Origin: Gigaspora rosea
Taxonomy: Eukaryota > Glomeromycota > Glomeromycetes > Diversisporales > Gigasporaceae
Assembly: GCA_003550325.1 (NCBI GenBank)
Contig: QKWP01001074.1
Location: 7,501-71,500, forward strand
Direction of reading: 5' to 3'
DNA: 64,000 nt
This document shows, in pieces, positions 57,070 to 64,000 of the stretch. The position numbers and the translations under genes are program-made. Positions within the stretch are counted from its first letter, which is position 1. Each line of letters begins with the position of its first letter. The notes below the pieces were generated by a model, which was given only the letters and a program-made list of their open reading frames with translations, did no database searches and was not told where the DNA came from.

Positions 57070-57520
57070 ATGGAATATGATCTTAATGATTGTGACAATT
57101 GTGATGTCATACACAAAAATTATGATTGTTAAGAATCTTAACGATTGTGATGATCATCGCTGAAATTATGATCATTAAGGAGTCTTAATGATTGTGGTGA
57201 TCATGATATCATGTACAGAAATGAACATTATGATCGTTTAAATTGATCATTAAGGAATCTTAACGATTGTGATGATCGTGACGACAGTGCACTGAAATTA
57301 TGATCGATAAGGATCTTAACGATTATGCAAAAATTATAATTATGATTAAGAATCTTAACAATTGTGCATGTCAGTGCACAAAAATTATGATCGTTAAGAA
57401 CCTTAACGATTGTGCACGTCAGTGCACGAAAATTATGATTGTTAAGAATCTTAATGATTGTGCACGTTAGTGCACGAAAATTATGTGATCATTAAGATTA
57501 ATGCACGTCAATATATGGAT
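57070..57520. repeat. Palindromic satellite array in element A
   Basis: About eight to nine units of roughly 50 bp built around gatcgttaagaatcttaacgat and tgcacgtcagtgcac, each part nearly self-complementary. The mirror array is at 58640-59180. It is probably a set of subterminal sites bound by a transposase, by analogy with CACTA-type elements (inference). Confidence 0.7.
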
Positions 57521-57697
57521 ATAATACAATGCACGATAGTGCACAGATTTCAATTTTTCGTGTGATACCGTGTATTAAATTTTATGAACGGTCAGTTTCT
57601 GTGCAGTTTCCGTGCAGTGATTATGAAACCCGTGCTTACCCGCATACAATTTCGTATTTATGCATGCATTTCCGTGTATCGAGTTTTTATAGGGGTG

Positions 57698-58056
57698 AGT
57701 TACAAATGAGTGGGTGTATTGTATTATATAGTCCATTATGTACAACATAGTTTTTAATTTTTTGTCGATTTTATATTATAATTTACAGAATAAAAAGACA
57801 GAGCTTTGCATAAATACTTACAAGAAATTGAGTTTAATTTATTTATGAACCTTATTATAAAATTATTTATATTAGATAATTTGATTCGTTATTTTGTAAT
57901 TTTTGTGCACATGTAAACAATATTACTAATTTTTTACCTAAAGAAAATTGCAAGTCAAAAAAGTTTTGTGCAATATTGTCCTTGTTTTCAAGCACCTCTC
58001 TCTATACCTAATAAATAATATAATTGCTCAAAATTTCGTATTTTTCAGTAGATTAT
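57698..58056. other. Spacer segment between the A copies
   Basis: AT-rich; no gene seen. According to the inversion model it formerly lay, in the other orientation, next to A'. Confidence 0.4.
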
Positions 58057-58064
58057 CAATTTTT

Positions 58065-58419
58065 TAGTGATACAGGTCGACCCTGGTCCAACAGCCAGGT
58101 TGATGGGCGGGTCGACCTTTGGCCCACACCTTTGTGGACAGGGCCAGTTGGTAAGAGAAGTGTTAGAATCAACTCTCTTCTAAAGCATATTTCAAGCTAG
58201 AAATTAAATAAAATCGGTAGTCATTTATAATAATGTAAAGAATTGGCTGGTTTAGGTAATAAACTAGCAAATAGTGTATTTAATCTAAATATTAGAATGT
58301 TCAAAGACATAGACAATCAATCAACATAAAATCTTAACATACTGGAATTTTTCTTTAATATCACTAGAATTTGACAAAAAACCTACCTAATGGCTTTTGC
58401 ACGTTTAATATAAATAAAT
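58065..58419 (-). mobile_element. MITE X, right part, inverted
   Basis: Starts TAGTGATACAGGTCGACC and matches the reverse complement of about 60545-60911, including agagaattgattctaacact-type sequence. It breaks off at ttaatataaat, the position where the left part of X breaks at 55197. Confidence 0.8.
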
Positions 58420-58488
58420 GGGGTGAAGCCAATAGAAATGGGTCAAATTTATCTAATAAATTTGTCCCATTTCTATTGACTTCACCCC
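58420..58488. mobile_element. 69-bp hairpin MITE
   Basis: ggggtgaagccaatagaaat pairs with atttctattgacttcacccc; aaat on each side (58416-58419, 58489-58492). Confidence 0.75.
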
Positions 58489-58492
58489 AAAT

Positions 58493-60255
58493 CCCTATAA
58501 AAACTCAATACACGGAAATGCATGCATAAATATGAAATTGTATGCGGGTAAGCACGGGTTTCATAATCACTGCACGGAAACTGCACGGAAACTAATCGTT
58601 CATAAAATTTAATACATGTTATCACACGAAAAATTGAAAACCGTGCACTATCATGCATTGTATTATATCCATATATTGACGTGCATTAATCTTAATGATC
58701 ACATAATTTCTGTGCACTAACGTGCACAATCATTAAGATTCTTAACGATCATAATTTTCGTGCACTGACGTGCACAATCGTTAAGGTTCTTAATGATCAT
58801 AATTTTTGTGCACTGACGTGCACAATCGTTAAGATTCTTAATCATAATTATAATTTTCGCATAATCGTTAAGATTATTAACGATCATAATTTCAGTGCAC
58901 TGTCGTCACGATCATCACAATCGTTAAGATTCCTTAACGATCAATTTAAACGATCATAATGTTCATTTCTGTACATGATGTCATGATCACCACAATCATT
59001 AAGACTCCTTAATGATCATAATTTCAGCGATGATTGTCACAATCGTTAAGATTCTTAACAATCATAATTTTTGTGTATGACATTACAATTGTCACAATCA
59101 TTAAGATCATATTCCATGTACTAACGTATTAACGTGATAATCGTTAAGGTTCTTAATGCAGTAATGATTATAATTTCCGTGCAATGGCGCGTACAAAAAC
59201 ATTTATTTTGTGAGTAAATAAATATTACATTTTTGTTTTTTTGTTTTTTTTTGTACTTAACAATAATAATTTCTGTGCATTGACGCGCAAAAATTACATT
59301 CGATTTGTAAGTACCGGTAAATAAATATTTGATTATTTGTTTTTTTTTTTTACACTTACAATTTTTATTATTTTCTTTTATTGTTTATAATTTTTTTTTA
59401 CAACCCACTAATTTTTATACAGTATAATTTTTTTTAGTTATTGTCATTGTTTTTGAAACCATCATTTGGAGTTATTGCCTTGAAAGTTGCTCTTTTGGAA
59501 TCATTATCGTTTTTGGTGTATGTTTTTTCATCATTTTTGGAGGTAACGCGGCTTTGTTTTTTTATTACTATTATTTTTTTCTTTTATTTTTTATTTACTT
59601 TCTGTATATTATTGCATTTTAGCATCTCTCTTGAGTTACTATCATTGGAGTTGGCGTAATTGGAGTTGTCACTATTGGAGTTATTTCTAGAGTAGTCATT
59701 TCGATTTTTTTTTTTTTTGAACTTTTCATTTTGGTACTATTGCTTTACTTTGTTTTTTTCGATATTATTAGTTGCTGGGTTATTTTTAAGTAGTAGTTTA
59801 GTGATTAGAAGTATTTTCTTATTTGGCATGTAAATTATTAAATTAAAGTATTTGTATTATAAAATTTAATTAATAAAATAATAAAAGTTAATTAATAAAA
59901 TATAAATTTTAGTTAATAAAAATTATAAAATTTAGTTAATAAAATTATAAAATTTTAGTTAATAAAATAATATATATAAATGTATATACGGATATATGTT
60001 ATTATATGTATATGTGTGGATATATGCTATTATATGTTACCTGCACGTAAATATGCACGAGACAATGCACGAGAAAACACATAAAATTGCACGTTAGTAC
60101 GTGCACCGTTGCACGGAATCCGCGCCCTATTACGTGCTGTAAACGTGCTTTCTCATACATTGTCTCGTATAGATTTACGTGCAGGTTCGTGTGGTTCCAT
60201 ATCCAAACTTTTCTGTGTATTGCAGTATCATTCCGTGCTGCAATTTGTTATAGGG
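58493..60255 (+). mobile_element. Element A' (short copy), 1.76 kb
   Basis: The uninterrupted copy: ends CCCTATAAAAACTC and TTTGTTATAGGG. Flanks are AAT on the left and CAC on the right. It includes the mirror satellite array (58640-59180). A 3-bp target duplication (deduced after undoing the inversion), short imperfect TIRs and many subterminal repeats are reminiscent of CACTA/EnSpm-like elements, but the termini are not CACTA and no transposase is present, so the superfamily remains open. Confidence 0.82.
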
Positions 60256-60405
60256 CACTTTAAATAATTTAAGCGCCTAGTTACAATATAAAATTGAATT
60301 ATACAATTGTATTTGATTTTGAAACCCTTATGAAACTGTTTATGAAACTGTTTATGAAATTGCTTGTTAAATGTCTATATCATTTATGAACCATTTGACT
60401 TTTAA

Positions 60406-60911
60406 CTAATACGGGACGATGAAAAAATCGTGGGCCGAGGCTGATCCCAAAAAAGCTCGGGCCGGTCGACCAGGCCGAACTTTTGCTAGTTTAAATTTTT
60501 CTGATCAGAATCAGTCAATATTCATCTATATTAAACGTGTAAAAGACCATCAGGTAGCCTTTTTATCAAATTCTAGTGATATTAAATTATTTAAATTTTA
60601 TTCTTTTTGTCCTTGAGAAAAATTCCAGCATGTTAGTATTTTATGTTGATTAATTGTCTATGCCTCTGAACATTTTGATATTTAGATTATATTCACTATT
60701 TGCCAGTTTATTACCTAAATAAGCCAATTATCTTACATTATTATAAATGACTAGCCGATTTTATTTAATTCCTAGCCTGAAATATGCTTTAGAAGAGAAT
60801 TGATTCTAATACTTCTCTTACCAACCGGCCGGCCCACAAAGGTGTGGGGTGGGCCGAGGGTCGACCCGCCCGTCGACCCGGTCGTCGGGCCGGGGCCGAC
60901 CCGTATCACGA
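60406..60911 (+). mobile_element. MITE X, complete copy
   Basis: From about taatacgggacgatg to gacccgtatcacga. GC-rich subterminal zones (ggccggtcgaccaggccga; cgtcgacccggtcgtcggg). It provides the uninterrupted reference for the broken copy at 53372-55197/58065-58419. Confidence 0.75.
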
Positions 60912-61242
60912 TTTCATGTTTATAATTATTCTATGCTGACATCACTTAATTAAATAATCACAAAAATTCCTATTAAAAATTTCGTTCATATGCTTTTACA
61001 GTTTTATTCATAATAAAATAAGGCGGTGAAGCCACCGCGTGGTCATATTTTGCCTATTTTAGGTCACACAAGTTGATTCTTCGTTTTGAATCACATGGAT
61101 TTCAAAATTCCGGTCCGTCAGATTTTTTTTATTCAAATTAATAGATTCATGTTCACATATAATTCATGAACTTTCATATAGTTAAAGTGTTTAATTTTTG
61201 AAATGAGACAGGCACTTAAGCTCATGTTCAAACCTAATTTAC
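60912..61242. other. Intergenic stretch
   Basis: No gene or element ends recognised. Confidence 0.3.
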
Positions 61243-61396
61243 GTAGTAATTAGTGATGTGCCATTTATATGATGTCCAAATTTTTTTAGCGTACAGTACG
61301 TACAGTACGTACAGTACGTACAGTACGTATAGTACTTATATAGTAAACTTGCTCTAGTGGTTATATTCTAAAATTTTTTTTAATATTAGTCTATAT

Positions 61397-62511
61397 CAAA
61401 CATGGCGTCGAAACGAAACCTACCCGAAACTAGTTTCGGACGGGTTCTAATCCGAAACTAGTTTCGGATTTTTAAAAAAAAATCGAAACTCCGAAACCCG
61501 AAACCCCCCGAAACTATAATCCGAAACTCAACCCTATAATCCGAAACTCAAAAATATAATATTTAAACCTTTAAAATTTATTGTAAAGTTGATTTATTTT
61601 AATGAACTCAAAATGTAAATTTATTTTTGAATAAATTATAACATTATATAGGTCATTTTTTTAATTATGTTTTTTACTGCCTCGGTTTGTCCGGGGGTTT
61701 TTTTAAAGCTGGTCAACTTTATTTTTAATATCATACCGTTATTACAACAGATTTCAAATTCTAGGGCGATAGAAAAAATTGCCAATGATGAATCGATAAG
61801 TATTTGATGACTTTTGATACCAAAATTTATTTAATTCTGCGGTAACTTATTAATTCTATCATTAGTGGATATGGACGTACTAATTACTTATTATTACTTG
61901 ATATTGTATCCAGTTTTTACGTAGTAAGTAAAAAACTGATGCTTGCAAAAGCAACCTTGATTGTCAGAATATAAACTCTGGATTTACCTTTCATGTTTTA
62001 CTTGTGAATCATAACAACAAAAAGCATGCAATAAATTGTTGGATGCATTTCGGTCCAAATATTGCTGGATATTCAAATTTTATTGTATTCTTTAAGGAGA
62101 TATATAGCATACATCAATGCGATTAATATATATTGAAGAGATACATAGCATACATCAGTGCATTTGAAAGAGATATATAATACATTAATGCAATAAATGG
62201 AAGTTTGGTGTTCAGGTGAGGTTTCGGGTTTCGAATGAGGTTTCGGGATTTCGAGTTTTGGATAAGGTTTCGGAAGTTATAATCCGAAGCCCGAAACTTT
62301 CGGATTTGGCACAAAAGGGTTTCGGCGCCAACTTTGGAGAGAATAAACAAATAAATTATTGATGTTTTGGCAGTTTCGGGGTTTCGGTTGAGGTTTCGGT
62401 TTTCGGTTGAGGTTTCGGTTGAGGTTTCGAGTTTCGGATAAGGTTTCGGAAGCTATAATCCGAAACCCGAAACTTTCGGAATCGCCAAAAAAGGTTTCGG
62501 TGCCATCTCTG
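61397..62511. mobile_element. hAT-like element nested in the previous one, 1.1 kb
   Basis: Ends CAAACATGGCGTCGAAAC and, on the other strand, CAGAGATGGCACCGAAACC; perfect 8-bp duplication gtctatat (61389-61396, 62512-62519). The empty site is seen in the second partial copy near 63012-63025 (gttagtctatattataatt). Both subterminal zones are dense with gtttcgg/ccgaaac. ORFs here simply translate those repeats. Confidence 0.85.
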
Positions 62512-62871
62512 GTCTATATTACAATTAATATAATATTTAATTCTATTTTAATATTTAGGTCGTTCGAAGTTAATTATCTGTTTAACATCACTTTCCAGGA
62601 TTCCCAGAAGAGAGGCAAATGAAACGAACATATAAAATGAACAAACTGTAGTAAATCTATTATAAACGAATTGATTTCAAGTTAAATTTAGTTCAGAGAT
62701 TTTAGTCGAGTTGCTAATTAGGTCAGATAAATTTGATTCAATGGCAAAAAAAAAAAAAAATTAATAAATAAAAAATTATATAATGCATTTATCCAAGAAA
62801 AAGACTTCGTACGTATAGGCAAAATTCTCGTGATCTAGTGATCGGATCTGCATCATTTTAAAGTATGCAGC

Positions 62872-63365
62872 TAGTGATGTGTAATCATTAGTAATCATTA
62901 AAATAATACCCAAATTTTTTTAGCGTACAGTACGTATAGTGCTTATATAAAAAATTAAGATCATATAATAAAATTAAATTAGTATCTATATTTTAATTTT
63001 TTTTTAATGTTAGTCTATATTATAATTAATGTAATGTTTAAACCTATTTTAATAAGCAAATATTTAATATAGCAAATTAGTAATATACTATGTACATATC
63101 TGCTTAATTTTATTAAGGCGCTACTTTATATATCTAAAGTAGCTACTTTAGATAGATCGCTACTTTAGATGCAATATGTACAAATTTAATTTATCTAACA
63201 AGAAAGCTTCTTCGGGTGTTGATCAATTAACGAATTTGATTGGTCAATTGGCACATAAATATTTCTATCGACCCCTCTTAATAAATGATCGGCAAAAATT
63301 TTAGCGTACAGTACGTACAGTACGTACAGTACTGTACGTATAGTACTGTACGTGGCACATCACTA
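62872..63365. mobile_element. Second partial copy sharing the right end of the 61251 element
   Basis: Starts TAGTGATGTGTAATC, then ccaaatttttttagcgtaca, the same subterminal order as 61251. The flank tatgcagc does not match gtagtaat after 63365, so it is not an independent insertion with intact duplication; unequal exchange or a nested copy that lost one end would explain it. Confidence 0.5.
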
Positions 63366-63373
63366 GTAGTAAT

Positions 63374-63820
63374 TAGTAAATTATCATACTGCCCGACAAT
63401 ACCTGATAACCATGCTCGCATTATACGTTTATTGTTTCAATATTATTTTTTTTCTGTATTAGAAGACTTTATAATTATCGTCATAGCGATGTATTGTAAC
63501 GACTGATTGGAGAGCGAATAAAATAAGATAAGCAATAGTTCCAACTTAACTCCAACTGTGTACGAAAAAACAAAAGAATTCGAGTCTTAATAAGCCAATA
63601 TGAAGTTACAAGTCAATTCATTCCGTTGAATTGAGCCTCGCAAGGTTTATTAAAGTTAAAGTCGAATTCAAAAGATAAGTTTATTATTTTATTATTATGT
63701 TTGATTTGAAAGTGGACGTAGAACTTGTTCCAACTTTATTAAAATTCGAAGGTCTTATATACATTTTATTTCTTCAAAGCGTTTACGCTCTATTTTGAGT
63801 GAATTCGCTCTAATTCAAAC
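63374..63820. other. Intergenic stretch
   Basis: No gene recognised. The last 50 bases hold degenerate units of the minisatellite that follows. Confidence 0.3.
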
Positions 63821-64000
63821 GTACACGCTCTTTTCTACGCGTATACGTTGTAGTTGGAACGTACGCACTCTTTTCTACGTGTATACGCTGTAATTGGAAC
63901 GTACACGCTCTTTTCTATGTGTATACGCTGTAATTGGAACATACACGCTCTTTTCTACGCGTATACGCTGTAATTAGAACGTACACGTTCATAGCACAAG
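63821..64000. repeat. 40-bp minisatellite at the window end
   Basis: Units begin at 63821, 63861, 63901, 63941 and 63981, of the form gtacacgctcttttctacgc followed by gtatacgctgtaattggaac. The array runs off the end of the window, so its full size is unknown. Confidence 0.85.

Larger units (their letters stand above)
55198..57694 (-). mobile_element. Element A (long copy), inverted partner of A'
   Basis: The ends, read inward, are CCCTATAACAAATTGCAGCA at 55198 and, on the other strand from 57694, CCCTATAAAAACTCGATACA. It is nearly the same as the reverse complement of 58493-60255 (about four differences in the first 195 aligned bases by eye). It is longer by two insertions: about 55620-55928, composed of two hairpins, and about 56628-57059, a GC-richer piece. 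Flanks as they stand are ATT at the left and GTG at the right. About 57070-57520 is an array of palindromic units. A 72-codon frame (56099-56317, minus) is identical in protein to that in the other copy, but its composition suggests chance. Confidence 0.85.
61251..63365. mobile_element. hAT-like element, 2.1 kb, perfect 8-bp duplication
   Basis: Ends TAGTGATGTGCC and GGCACATCACTA; gtagtaat on both sides (61243-61250, 63366-63373). Subterminal arrays of the palindrome-rich motif cgtacagtacgtacagtacg lie at 61291-61330 and 63303-63355. It contains a nested hAT-like element and what looks like a second, short copy beginning TAGTGATGTG at 62872. No transposase. Confidence 0.82.

Noticed and set aside
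56099..59659. Two frames (56099-56317 minus, 59441-59659 plus) with the same 72-residue hydrophobic protein
   Set aside because: They are the same stretch in the two inverted element copies. The sequence is Phe/Leu/Ile-rich from AT-rich DNA; identity reflects the duplication, not selection.
62123..62622. Frames with SRNLIRNPK and GFRLRFRVS-type sequence
   Set aside because: Translations of gtttcgg/ccgaaac repeats in the nested element.

Overview
The window looks like nuclear DNA of a fungus from the Glomeromycotina, most like Rhizophagus. It is very AT-rich. It carries a Sel1-repeat plus TKL-type kinase fusion with short introns and a BTB/TLDc gene, two families that are greatly expanded in those fungi, and it is packed with nested transposable elements. 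The species call is inference from this content; no ribosomal or other marker is present.

Host genes are few. An apparently intact five-exon Sel1-repeat/protein kinase gene lies at 13033-15604. A second copy at 44696-47485 has an in-frame stop and a lost splice acceptor. It belongs to a segmental duplication: about 12.0-16.15 kb is repeated at 40.64-48.01 kb, the second copy being split by a 3.3-kb hAT-like element. A decayed kinase lies on the minus strand at 34.76-35.67 kb inside another DNA element. A BTB/TLDc gene at 49278-50885 carries a nonsense codon and a frameshift. No true tRNA or rRNA gene was found.

Layout. 0.7-10.75 kb: a 5'-truncated LINE (19-bp target duplication) that received a 7.6-kb Ty3/gypsy element, itself hit by two MITEs. 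12-16 kb: duplication copy 1. 16.5-28.3 kb: MITEs, two long tRNA-headed retroposons with perfect target duplications, large fold-back elements and a mariner-like element. 28.4-37.6 kb: remains of a second Ty3/gypsy element opened by several DNA elements. 38.2-48.7 kb: a large inverted repeat, the hAT-like element and duplication copy 2. 49.3-53.3 kb: BTB/TLDc gene, a TIR element and two tandem MITEs. 53.4-60.9 kb: a hAT-like MITE (X) interrupted by a 1.7-kb hAT-like element and by one of two inverted copies of a larger TIR element. 61.2-64 kb: hAT within hAT, then a minisatellite.

The most striking observation is at 53.4-60.3 kb. Two inverted copies of one element (55198-57694 and 58493-60255) have mismatched flanks. 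Flipping the interval between them simultaneously restores a 3-bp target duplication on each copy, the continuity of MITE X, and X's 8-bp target duplication (7 of 8). That is a readable record of an inversion by recombination between transposon copies. I found no convincing new gene system; the novelty is in genome architecture, element structure and an accessory ORF in the Ty3/gypsy element.
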